Origin: Chromobotia macracanthus | Taxonomy: Eukaryota; Chordata; Actinopteri; Cypriniformes; Botiidae | Assembly (NCBI GenBank): GCA_036877525.1 | Contig: JAZGTH010000015.1 | Location: forward strand, 7,835,001 to 7,899,000 | Length of the DNA: 64,000 bases | Reading direction: 5' to 3' | In this document: positions 38,501-49,960 of the stretch, in pieces | Layout: each line of letters opens with the position of its first letter | How positions within the stretch are numbered: the stretch's first letter is position 1 | Position numbers and translations under genes: made by a program | The notes under the pieces: model-generated | Seen by the model: only the letters and a program-made list of their open reading frames with translations | What the model was told of the DNA's origin: nothing | The model's database searches: none

Positions 38501-41500
38501 GCAAACATGCTGTTTTCTTGACAGATGTTCAGATCTACACAAAAACGTTATCAGCAGTCCTTGAAATTTTTAATCTTAAATTTTTAATTTTAAACTCTTT
38601 TAAATTATCCTCACAATAAAACCATCCTAGAATTTTACTAATCAGAGCCTATTACACAGTCGGGCACAACTGGGCATAATATTGTTTGTATAATGCTCAC
38701 TAACTGCTAAGCTAATTAACATTTCCTTCATAGGCTTGTTTCTCTAGCTTCATGTGTCTTTTATCACTCTGGGGTCTCTTTCTTTTTACGTAATAAAATT
38801 ATTTAAACTGAAATCAATTTTGTGTCAGTTTGTATTTGATAAATTGTCATACAATAACCACCAGGCTGCTGATCCACCAGTTTTGTGACCAGTCCACTGA
38901 ACATTATCCCCTCACATTAACTCCATTTACAATGCATCAACAATAATAAGGGCAGTAACTGGCCATGAATTGAAACGCAATGAGTGACACAAGCTCTTCA
39001 GGGGCAAGACATACCTTCAAGACCAGTATAATCACAAAAGCCACAAAAGCAATGTTCTGGTCACAGCAGACCTCATGTTTGATGATGATTATATGTTTGT
39101 GTGTGTGAAGGAGATTGGGGTTGGAACCAGCACAGCTCTGGGGTTTAAGGCAAAAGCTGAGCCTTAACCAGAGTGCTGTGGGACAGACTCGAACTCTAGT
39201 GTACACTAGGACGTTATCTCAAAAACAAACAATGTAAATAACATCATAAGAGAGATTACAATTGAGATATCTTTAATATCTAATTATTTCCCATAGAGAG
39301 CAATGAGATTAAATTATAAGATACATGATAATGAACCTGAGCTATGTTATTCACATTTATTTTATAGCTGTGTACAAGCAATAACTGAGACTCCCAAGTG
39401 ACAGAGGAATGTGTGCTCCACAAAAATGAATAATTATGGAGCCTGTTTATATGTAAAGAGTTGACTGATTGTGAAAGATTAAGAAAATGATGGAGACAGA
39501 TGGAAAAAGAGATTGGCTGGGCCCACCTCTAAGACAGAGGAAAGTGAGGAAATCTTCAGTTTTGGGTTTGCGTTTGGTGAGGTGGTTGAGCAGGGCAGCA
39601 GGACTCGGGGGCATGACCTCCAGCACCTTCAGTGGGGTGGAACTGGGAGAACAGGGGTGAGACTGAGCAAACTTCCTCTGAGCCTGCAGTCTTGGCCTGG
39701 GGCAAGAAACAAAGATGGGGGATGTCAACAAGAGACATGTACACAACTGAACAAACGTTAGTGTTAATATTGTTTCAAGTTTAGAAATCTGTGCATAATT
39801 AACCTTATTTTACTGTACAATGCAATAAAGTATAATGATTTTTTTAAGAATACAGATAAAGCATATAAGATAACTGTTGATTTAAACCATTCTTTGGATT
39901 TTTAAATCCTGTACTTTTTGATGTTGTTTTACTTTTTTTGGTATTTTTCATTTGATGATTTTCTTGAAAGAGGCAGTTTACAACTTGATCTAAAACCAAA
40001 AAAAGGAAATATTTGACGGTAATGTAATAAAGAACACATACAGTACAGCTTTACACACAGAGTACATGTTTTCTTAATTGCTCAATTGGTGGGAAAAGAA
40101 ACAGAAAACATGCAGATAAAGACAATGAAGATCTTGGTAAACTCACCTTTTTCTGACAGGCCCCTCTATTGAATACCCATGGCTGCAGTCTTTGCTCTGA
40201 GCTGCATGTTGTGTCCTGTCTGACTTACGGCTTCCAGCATACAGCCCAGCTTTAGCTCCCGAACCATTTAAATGACCATTTGCAAAGGCCCCTAGGAACG
40301 GAGATACATTGATGTTGAAGCAATAGATATAGACCAGTGTTTCTCAACCAGGGGGCCAGGGCCTACTGGGGGCCTCAAAACGACCTAGGAGTATTTAAAA
40401 TAAGACTAAATGAAATAAGACTTTAGCATTAAAATATGCTAAAACAACTCAAAACCAAGACTTTCTTTGTGTCAAAAAGTTGGGACCCACTGACATAAAC
40501 ACATAAGTACAGAAGAAAATAATTTCCGTTATGCCTATTAATGCTAATGTTTCTAAAAAATGTGTAAAACTTAAAAAAAATGTAAGGTAAGCACATCATA
40601 AGGAGTGCATCTGTGTAACTCTTTAATGTCACTGAAATGGATAGAAGTTTGAAGCTGGACTGTTCTAATCACTCACTGTGCACTATAGTGATTGAACAAA
40701 GTGCACACTTAGAATGAACTGACAGGTAGCCACAATGCCATTATATACAATACAGTGTCCTACCAAGATACATATATCAAAGGTTTCAGTCATGTCAAAT
40801 GGCCAAAAAGGAGTCTATTAACTACAAATACAAAACATTATTAGAAAAAGCTATTGTTATTGCCTTTTCTTTTCCCTGACATACAGTAAACCTGTCATCC
40901 TCTGTTGGAACCTATAAGAAACATAAAGAAATACATTCTGTAAATCAACATAGCCAACGACTAACTGCACAGGTTAATGTGCCATGTATTCCAATAAAAC
41001 ATGTTTGAATTGTTACTGTATTTAATTGCAGGAAAATGTGCTCAAAATTCCTCAGAGAAGTGATGCTTTTAACAAATCCTTCAGTGTTCCCAGCTGAATG
41101 TACATACAGTAGATGAGCAGCTCCGTTCGTGCCCTTGACATTCTCTGCTAGATGATGCAGTGCACCATACACAGGCAGACAGGTCGCTGAGTTCAGCCCA
41201 TTAGAGTGCAGTGATTTAGGCAGCAAATATGCACCGCAGCCCCGGCAAATGAAACCCTTACAGTGAAGGTATTATTCAAGGCATAATGCACACACATTTT
41301 CAGTGCAATCATGGCAGAACAATAACAATCCTAATGGATCATTGAGAGGCTGATGGAATAAAGAAAAGTCCCACAGTGCCGTGGGGCTCCTGGAGTGTCA
41401 CAGCTGGATGCAGCCACATGAGCTTAAGCATGCGAGGTAAAATAACTCACCATCTGTGCCAACACCAATTCACTTTTAAAACAGCTCATGATAAGATTAC

Positions 41501-44500
41501 TTGACAGATTAAACTGCACATTCAGATTAAATTGTTCTAGAAAGTTTTAAACAGCAGTTTTATAATTATAATGCATGCATCTTTTGATTTGATTTGAATT
41601 AGGATTCAATTTGTCACACTGCAGGACCATTTAAAATGAACTAATGCAAAAGTTGATTACATAGTGAAAGGCTAAAATAGAAATAAAAAACAACATTTTA
41701 CTTTATGAAATTGAAATAGTGAAATAGAAATGGTGACATCAAAGAACTTGTTTTGCATCAGTTATGAAATGGAAAGAACAGGGTTGCCCAAATGGTTAAT
41801 TTGGTTGCATAAGATCTGACTTTAATCATAATTTAAAGATGAAATATTTGATCAGTCGTCTGTTTTCAATTTGTCCTCTTTGTATTTTCAATGATAAATA
41901 CTTGGCAATGCTACATTATCATTACAAAGCTTTAGTCATCTTCATATATGACCTATAACTAAAGTTAGTATCTTAATGTCATAATCGGTCTATCTCCCAA
42001 TATATTTTCATTCACAATACTTTAACTTTTAGACAAAATTTTTACAAAAAATCTTTTGACAACAGTTCATAGACAAAGCTTTAAGCACTGAGCATGTTAA
42101 GTTAGTGGATTCTAAGCACATCACATGTTCTTTAACAGGACTCAGAATGCCAGCTGAAAGCTGCATCAGATGTTTGTGGTCATACAAGTGGCTTCTTACA
42201 GCTGTTTCAAACATCAATATCTTTCTGCACTCTTGAGCACTACAGGCAACTGCACCATTAAAAACATCAGGCTCACTTTACAGCAACATACTACAGCTTC
42301 TAAATCTGCAGTCTGTGGACGATTATGGAATTGAGGTATTTGTGCCATTATTACATTCACATCTGACCCCAACAAGATCATTATAAATATACTTTATAGT
42401 ACATAAAGTCCAGAAAAGACAATCACTTACCATTAACTAATCCAGTACCGTTCTTCACTTTGCTCTTCTGAGTTCTTTTAAACTCTTTAAGGGAGAGGTA
42501 GAGCACCCTGCGGACCACTCTCTCTTCAGACCAGGGGATTCCATCGTTATCATCCTGCAGAAAGCAAATTACAGTTAAAATTAAAGATTTAAAAGTGAAT
42601 CAGATGTCTCAAAACTATTCAAACTGTACAACTGTTCTGGGTTCAATCAAACAATAAACAACAGGAGCATTTTTTCACTGTAAAATACATCAAATGGCAA
42701 ACACTAAGAGAAAAACTGTTGTACTGTAAAACCAGAGAAAAGCCTGCCAGGCTGAGACTGATGCTATAAATAGTGCAGTCGGCTGTAGCTTCACAATCTT
42801 TGCACAATCAGCCAGCACGTGTCAGAAAGACTTTTATTATCGAGTGCTCTAAAAGCACACGTTTTCATTGTTAGCATAACACTTGTCCCTCACAGATTAC
42901 TCATTGTGCTGTAGTAACGCTCCCCTCACAAGGCAGTTGAATGACAAGTTCTCACTTTTACTCACTTTCTTTGTCAAAATGTCAAAACAAGACTTGCATT
43001 CAATGACAAACTCTTATACACAGTTAAAGTTAGCTGTCTTAGCCTTTCCCAGCACTGTAGACTAAATAAACTGTTGCTCTTTGCCATGCCTCATAATCTA
43101 GAAACACTTAAAAACTCTGTTCTCTCTCTCTCTCATAAAGACAGTTTAAATAATTTTGCATGTGATATATTGTGAAAATTCCTTTTTGGAAACTTTTAAG
43201 TGATCTGATTCTAAGAGTTATATTTGTTATAAGCTCGAACCCTTCCCTCCCCGCATTGACAGCAATGTGAAGTGCTTGACCCCGGCTTAGGGCCCCCTCA
43301 TGGCACACGAAGAAAGTGCCACCCTCTAGGGAACGTCTAGTCGCCATGGAGACAGTCTTCCACAGGTCTACTGTGGCTGTCATGTGAAAGTCCCTGTCAG
43401 GGTGAACTCAAAATGATATGACATTTCACAAGCAAGGGGCAAGCTGTATTATTTATGAGATTATACAAGCAGGGCACCACAAAAAGAGACACAAACGTGG
43501 TGGAAGCCACTAAGGAAATCCTACTTTAATAATTGATACAAAAGCACAAAACAAATCTTATCTGTCCTCAACTTCATATTTTGGTCATACTACGCACAAG
43601 CAATAGTCCTCTATGCAACAATAAAACATATACATAAAAATGTCAGCCAGGCAAACATTTGGCAATTAGCTCAATTTATTTAAGCATCAAGAGGAATTTA
43701 ATTAGTTGTTCATATAACTCTGTTGTGCAGATAACTGAGGTATTGCATGAATAATGTGTTTTTAGCAAAAACATCCTGATCCTTACAGGAGGTTGTGTGC
43801 ATAAGACTGATAAAGCAGTTCTATATCCCACCAGTGTTAAAGTGGCTCCTCAGAGCCTGTGCATATACTGGAGGACTGCCACATTCTGAATCTGTGGCCA
43901 AATTCACTCTCTTTATGCCAGCAGCTCCTCTGCCAAATCCAAAATGAAATTTGCTTGTTTGATGATTGGAAATTGACAGTTAAGTGAAAGAGTATTCTGG
44001 TAAATACAGATCTTTTAACTCATGCTGGAGCCCTAACACACCCTCAATCCCAAAGGTAATAGTTTAAGAGCAACAATATACATAACACCCCTTTTTACCC
44101 ATTTACACTAAGCTTCAAAGCCACACAACATGAATTTAAGTAAAGCATTGGTTAACTTAAGGGTCTATCTACAGTTATATCAATGCATTAATTGCATATA
44201 ACCTAATCAATTAATCACAAAATTCACGTTGCTCGTGCTTCATATTTTAACCACATTATTTTGCTGTTTGTGTCAGTGCCTCTGAGCAGTGAGCTGGTTT
44301 TTATTACGCTGCCAGCAGTCATGTTTATTATTGATAAAGGTGTATTGTGTCTGAAGTCATGAGGATAAGTCTATCACAGTTTACACAAAGCAATTCCTTT
44401 GGTTGGACTTTGGTTCAGCATGAAGACATTAGTTTGTATTCATTTGAGTTTCTTTTGATAAATTATCTTTATATATACAAGTAATGCAAGGCAACAGGAA

Positions 44501-47500
44501 ATGATTAGAGAAGAGTAGGAATGGGACCAGAAATGATTCGATCTCATGTCACTTGTACAGAAGGGCCACAACGCAATGCATCAGAGCCTGCGCACAGAAC
44601 AGACTTTTAGTCACTAGTTTAGTCATTTAGAAATTAGTCATTCATTGTTGCTTGCCCACTTCATGATTGGTGGTGGATAACACAGCCCATCATGACTGGA
44701 GAAAAAGTTTACTTTCATACAGCAGTCTATACTGTTGATTCTATACAAGGGTAAGTAACCAATCAAAAGTCAGAGAAACAATGGCAGAATATTAGAATGC
44801 AGGCCTATTATACACGTTGAATTCTGGGTTTGATTTGCATACAGATAACTTCTTAAATTGCCTTTATTAAACAAGATGGCTTTTATGAGTAAATTGGTCC
44901 CTTATGATCATGGGAGCTTGAATCCAAAAGCAGCTTGTGCTATAATCAGGCAATCATTGGCAGAAGAGACTTCAATGAAAAGCTTTAGTTTTGCATAGGC
45001 ACTGATTTAGGCAGATCTCATCATTAGGTGGGTCTAGCCATGCTCCACGCAGATCAAATTTAAATAGGGCTGCAGGAACAGCAGGGCTCTGAGCCAACCT
45101 GCCAAAAGATCACATCTAACCTTGCTACCCATCTGTCTAACAAAAGACACTGGCCACACACACACAGATGACTACTACTAATGTTAAAAGAAGCAGGCTG
45201 TCATGAAAAATAAATAGATGTATTATTTACAAAGGACCAGGCTGACATTAAACCTGCACTGCTTGGCCTATGAGCACAGTGCACGCAGGCAAGTGATTGT
45301 AAATGACGTGACTGGCAGCACTATCAAGGACATTTAACTCACATAAGCTTCTCCAAAATGTCATTCAATTCAATAAAAATAAAAAGTTGCATTCTTTGCT
45401 TTCTTTCATTCTTTGCACACACATTTCCACAGGTGATTTGTTCAAAAACCTACTGACCTATTGAAAACAGATTTACAGGTGCAAATCTATCCTCTTTACA
45501 GGCCAGCAAAGCATGCTAAATACATATAAAGATGTCAGTAAACGGCAATAAACAGATTAGGAAACCCTGCTAAAATTTGCTAGTTTCCATGATGTTGCCA
45601 GAGAATGACAAATTACAAAAATGTGAAACAGAATAGTTTCTAATGGGAACCAGTAGAACAATAGTCAACTTTTTATTTCAACACACAAAATCCCTAAGTG
45701 GAATAAACAAAAGCACATGATTAATTTTTCATGAAAAGTTTTGTGCAAAACACAGTTGTCTTATTCAAAACAAGTTGCTGATCTTTACTTTTGCATTGTA
45801 AATAAATCTTTTTTATTTGTCATTGCACAACTCTGTGCTATGCAGTCTTCAGGCCGTGTTCTTTAGTCCTGTAAAACAAAAGACTCAATTACTCAGGGGA
45901 CTCCCAAAAGCCTGTGTCCTGCACTACATCCTATAGGTTTGCTTATCAAGGACACTTTGTTTCCTGTGAATGTACCCTCCACACATTTTCCTAGCTGTGA
46001 AGACAGATTGCAGCAGACAGAGCCAAAAAAGCACAGACCCACCCAATGACATCCCACTCTCCTGCCACCACAACAGCAGAACGCCAGTGGCAAGCCTGAC
46101 TGCTGTATCATATGCACCCCCCTCCTTTTCCATACATATGAGCAGGGTTGTCTTGTAACTGGGATATATTTGAAACATTCAGCACTTGTTTTACTTTTAA
46201 ACTGAATGGATTCTGGGCTGATGCCATGGCTGACAGTGGCATGTAGTCAATTGAGTCACCTTGGACTAATTTGCTCTGAAGGTTTCATTCATTTGGTGAC
46301 ATGAAACAGAGAACAGAGCTTTTCTTATATGCTAAGAATGTTGTAGAGATACACACTTTGTCAGACAGACAGGCAGGCAGAAGAAATCAAACAGAAGCCC
46401 CTTTGAGTGTGCTGCTGGGTATTTAAAGTAGACAGAGATGCAATAGAACTGTGGTTCATACTTCAAGCCTAAAACACTAAATTAAAGCAATGCTTACTCA
46501 TCACTGGTGCTCAACAGAAGCCCCTGATGCTTCAGATGCTACTTATGACAGTTAACAGCATTATCTGTCAAGAAAGTATATTATAGTTGTTAAATCGACA
46601 AAAGCCAAACACATTTCCTGATAACAGTAACATTGCAGTAATAATCACACCCTGTTCAGCAGACCCATTCTGATATAGTATGTCTCTATGGAGATTGGAA
46701 TGACAGCATCAATTAGAGCACAGCTGGACATGTCTGAGATTGAGGGATGAAGCAGCCATTACAAGCTGCCTGCAGTTTTTACATCATCTTTTGTTTTATT
46801 CGAGAGCTGTAACACAACCACAAAATTTTATAAGTGCAATAAAGCTGTGCAGTAGAAGCCTGATATTGAAATGTGATATTGATGACATTTCCTGACTCAT
46901 TTATCTCATCAGCTACATATAATCAAATATTGCTAATATTTGTGCATATGAAGCCAAATATGAATTTATTGCAATCCTATATTGGGATTTATATACATAT
47001 ATATATATTTAAATCTAACTGTATATTCATTGTGCCCTTGATCATAGACTCAACACACAATTAAACACTCCTGTGTGTTTATTGTGTGTGTTAAGTCTAT
47101 GCTCAAGGGCACAGTAAAATGCCCTTGAGCATAGAGAAAATACAGTAAGATTATTATCATATCAAACAAAAGAAAGTAGATTATGATCACACCCTTATTT
47201 GGGATTACTCCTGCAACTTTTAAGACAAGCTTTAGGCTTCCTGTTCTTCACAATGTGCATTTTATTATTTTCCAGAGTTTAAAGTGAATATTTATACTGT
47301 TTTGACTTTACAGTGTTTGTAAATGTAACGGAATCTTAAACTGGGTCAGTGTTGCATGAACTTCAGTTCTCCGTTACTGTGTGAAGCAAGCCGATGCCAA
47401 GGATGAGTATGAGGGAGCTAAACCTATCAAATATCTCTGACTACTGAAGCCAAAGAAAATGTGCGAGACATAAGAGCGCAGTTTAGATGGCCATCTCTGT

Positions 47501-49376
47501 TATCTGCAGCAGGCGTGTGGTTACTGTAAACACTTTGTGATATAAATCTGTCCGTTTTTACTCTGTTGTCACATTAAATAGATTTGCTTTCAAATTGCTG
47601 GGCTCAAGACAAAGCGTGAAACTTGATTTCTTATAGCCTTCCAGATTTATACAGCCTACCCAGTCAATTTACACGACACATAAATAATATTACAAGAATC
47701 CACAGTGTGTACACTGTGACCTCATCAAATCTAGAATGTCATGTAACATTCTTTAACAGAAAAAATCAGATCAGATCGCATAATGGGAACTTTAACACAG
47801 TGGAGCCACTGTGAAAACACAGGCCAGTTTTCAATAGAAAGTGGTATCATTTCTATGGACTGCTGCAGACTCGTTTAGCCTAATCTTAAATCTCTTGATC
47901 CCTGTGTTGATATAATATTCAAGAACATCCTGTTTGGCAAGCTGGCAGAAAGAATGTAAAACATTCTCAGTCTCGAAATGCAGAATGTGCTATTTATATT
48001 CACAGCCTTAGTCTTTTCCTAAAACAGTAGATATATTTTTTAGCTTATATGTAACATTACTTTGATATTTCACCCTGTTTGATTTCAGATTGAACAGTTA
48101 AAATGTGTTTGTGCTAGTAACTGGTCATGACTACTAAACTAGCCTTGTGTGCTGGTAAAACAGACATTGCCAAGCTCCTTCACATGTCTGAAATCTAAGC
48201 AAAAGCTGTATTTGATCCACAGTACTGCACTGAATTACAGTGAGTGCCAACTAAATTCAGAACTGAAGAGAGCTCTGTACAAAGAAGGTATCATCTATAA
48301 AGCCAAACTCATTATTCCCACCCTCATTTTCTGATTTTGTACTTCTAGTAATGTAGCAATTACAAGTCAGAGAATCACTGTCAGTAGTACCACCAGCTAG
48401 TTAGTCAGACTGAATTGAATCATAACCTTGAAAGAACAACAAATCAATCATTCTTCTCTGTTGTCATCAAATTAGCACCCTAAAATAGCCACTTAGGTCC
48501 ATTATATCCTTGCTGTATATAAATCTAGAAAGATAAGGTTATATTTTTTGTTTGACATTAATTTGAATGATAACAAAGAAATAATGATTAATGGAAATCA
48601 TGCATTTATATATATATATTTCTATAGCTATATTTGTATCATTAATATGTACCCACCAAAATCTGGTTGACAAGAGCTTGGTTATAAGTTTGATACTGGG
48701 TGAGAGGTTGAAAGGCGTGGAGAAAATCGAAACAGAAAACTATATGAAATCAGAATAGATGTTTTAGCTATTAGGTGTGTTTGCTATTAAGGTAACGAAT
48801 GCTCTTGGCCAGTCTGCTTACCACATCCAACAAACAGGGGGTCAGAGGTGCGTTGTTAAGTCCCTTTACTACAATACAAACATTAGCCACGATGTCTTGT
48901 AACATTAAAAAACAGATGGAGACAGACCGCAAACACACACGTCCATAAAGTGACCACGCTGTAATGTCTCGTCACGGTGTTCCCCGTCGTTTTATCACAT
49001 AATCAACGCGACAAAACTGACAGGCTAAACATGACACAGACACCGGAAATGCAAAACGCATCAAGGTACACCTCAAAAGCCTGAAGCATTATTTGGGTCA
49101 ACACCAAGACTTACATCTGCCACTAACCTCACATTTAAAGCCGACCACATAGCTGTTTCTTGGTGTGGTCATTTTTAACACTTGACCTAATTCCGTCACC
49201 AATGCCGATAAACTTAACACGGGGGACAATGAAGATGCGATTAATGCAAATTAAAACTGAGGCGGCTCGCGCTGAATTCGATGGTCACGCGACGAGCCAT
49301 TAACACGATCAGACGTCAAATGTGCACTTACAAATTTCTTTTGAATGATATTTCTCTTCGGCCTTTCCCTACTCAT
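26531..49376 (-). CDS. jarid2: JARID2/Jumonji, PRC2 accessory subunit, 18 coding exons
   Basis: JARID2 recruits and stimulates PRC2 (H3K27 methylation). Exons in order: 49376-49332, 42554-42431, 40291-40147, 39696-39527, 36510-36334, 34262-34099, 32889-31863, 30756-30278, 30020-29928, 29837-29719, 29387-29317, 29163-29049, 28908-28803, 28596-28414, 28263-28139, 27621-27444, 26906-26799, 26692-26531. All phases join, giving 1196 aa (human 1246). The start MSRERPKRNIIQKK matches human. EERVVRRVLYLSLKEF is the H2AK119ub-binding UIM region. RPRLQAQRKFAQS contains Lys113, equivalent to human K116, the PRC2-methylated lysine. An acidic run lies in exon 5, JmjN at the end of exon 7 (REFHDPLVYVEFVREQAEPF), ARID in exon 8, JmjC in exons 9-14 and the C5HC2-type zinc finger in exons 16-17. 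JmjC has CWCRDQN in place of the iron-binding HxE/D, so it is expected to be catalytically dead, as in other JARID2. Confidence 0.97.
26907..28138 (-). other. jarid2 introns 16 and 15
   Basis: Two introns of about 0.5 kb flank exon 16 (27621-27444), which encodes RRCQVCQHLCYLSM of the zinc finger. Nothing further recognised. Confidence 0.8.
30757..31862 (-). other. jarid2 intron 7
   Basis: 1.1 kb between the JmjN-end exon and the ARID exon. The part at 31030-31300 is GC-richer and lacks repeats (see findings). No exon seen. Confidence 0.75.
32890..34098 (-). other. jarid2 intron 6
   Basis: 1.2 kb. It contains a GC-rich patch near 33285-33520 (GGGGTGGGGGATGGGAGGG and TGTGTGGGGGGGTTGGG). No coding exon seen. 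Confidence 0.75.
34263..36333 (-). other. jarid2 intron 5
   Basis: 2.1 kb, AT-rich, with a CA microsatellite at 34381-34412. No gene or recognised regulatory element. Confidence 0.75.
34381..34412. repeat. (CA)n microsatellite
   Basis: A C run followed by about 12 CA units in jarid2 intron 5. Confidence 0.95.
36511..39526 (-). other. jarid2 intron 4
   Basis: 3.0 kb. It holds a GC-richer, repeat-free block at 37540-37760 (see findings) and otherwise AT-rich unique sequence. Possible weak remains of the terminal-repeat element near 36640-36840. No exon seen. Confidence 0.7.
40292..42430 (-). other. jarid2 intron 2
   Basis: 2.1 kb. It contains a 158-bp hAT-type element (40335-40492) and a repeat-free block at 41040-41430 (see findings). 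No coding exon seen. Confidence 0.75.
40335..40492. mobile_element. Short hAT-type non-autonomous element (MITE)
   Basis: The left end CAGTGTTTCTCAACC and the inverted right end CAGTGGGTCCCAACT form terminal repeats of the CAGTGGTTCTCAA type typical of hAT elements. Body GGGGGCCAGGGCCTACTGGG. Total 158 bp without coding capacity. The expected 8-bp target duplication is not clearly preserved. Confidence 0.65.
42555..49331 (-). other. jarid2 intron 1 (6.8 kb)
   Basis: Separates the 15-codon first exon from the UIM exon, as in mammalian JARID2. It contains an 81-bp hairpin (47032-47112) and a GC-richer patch at 43230-43400. I see no coding exon on either strand. Small AT-dinucleotide runs occur at 46992-47009 and 48608-48620. 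Confidence 0.75.
47032..47112. repeat. Near-perfect 81-bp inverted repeat (hairpin)
   Basis: Left arm GTGCCCTTGATCATAGACT with CAACACACAATTAAACAC pairs with right arm GTGTTTATTGTGTGTGTTAA with GTCTATGCTCAAGGGCAC. The arms are about 37 nt with a few mismatches around a tip of a few bases. A third partial copy, ATGCCCTTGAGCATAGAGA, lies at 47119-47137. Confidence 0.85.
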
Positions 49377-49960
49377 TTTGCTCTCCAGACTGAATTCATT
49401 AAAGGTCAGACGGCCACATCAATTCTGAAATAATTAAACAAAATCCTTCCGTCGTCGTAGCACGTGATTATTTAAATCCCTGGTAGCAATATGTCGAGGT
49501 AGGCAGAGAATGTTTGGTCCCGGTCGGCGGAGCCTCTTCTTTTAACAGCTCAACATACGAAAGAGGTGAACGAATCCCAAATCTGTAGATCCATGGCGAT
49601 TGGAAAGAGCATATGCAAAATCACAACAGCAGCATGTCCTCTGAAATGCGCCGGAGTAGCCGATCTTCCATTGGAAAGCTGAAACGGCGTATTGTCAGTT
49701 CTCCCCGCACGACATCCTTGCAGCCAAAATAAAAGCCAACATTTGGCTTCTATTCTCGTAGGTTGTAGCGTGTCGTTTATTATTACATTATGTGGGTGAA
49801 GACGACTCAAACACACCGAATTAAAAAATCTGGAGTTGGGTTTTGGCTGCCGCTGGGCTCCCTCATATTGTGTGAACTCGATGGCACCGACGTTAATGCG
49901 ACCTGGTGGCGTCTTTCATAGGAGGGTCCGTCCTATAGCTCACAGCGAAAGGTTCAGCGG
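49377..49960 (-). promoter_or_regulatory. jarid2 promoter / 5' UTR region
   Basis: Sequence upstream of the jarid2 start codon is locally rich in CpG (GTCGTCGTAGCACGTGATT, CGGTCGGCGGAGC), in contrast to the AT-rich intron and intergenic DNA. A CACGTG E-box lies at 49461-49466. A reverse-strand frame of 88 codons (49550-49816) would be an upstream ORF if transcription starts beyond it. The transcription start is unknown. Confidence 0.5.

Noticed and set aside
43108..43383. 91-aa reverse-strand frame in jarid2 intron 1
   Set aside because: No domain similarity, no matching splice sites; better explained by the locally high GC content. Kept only as a possible regulatory patch.
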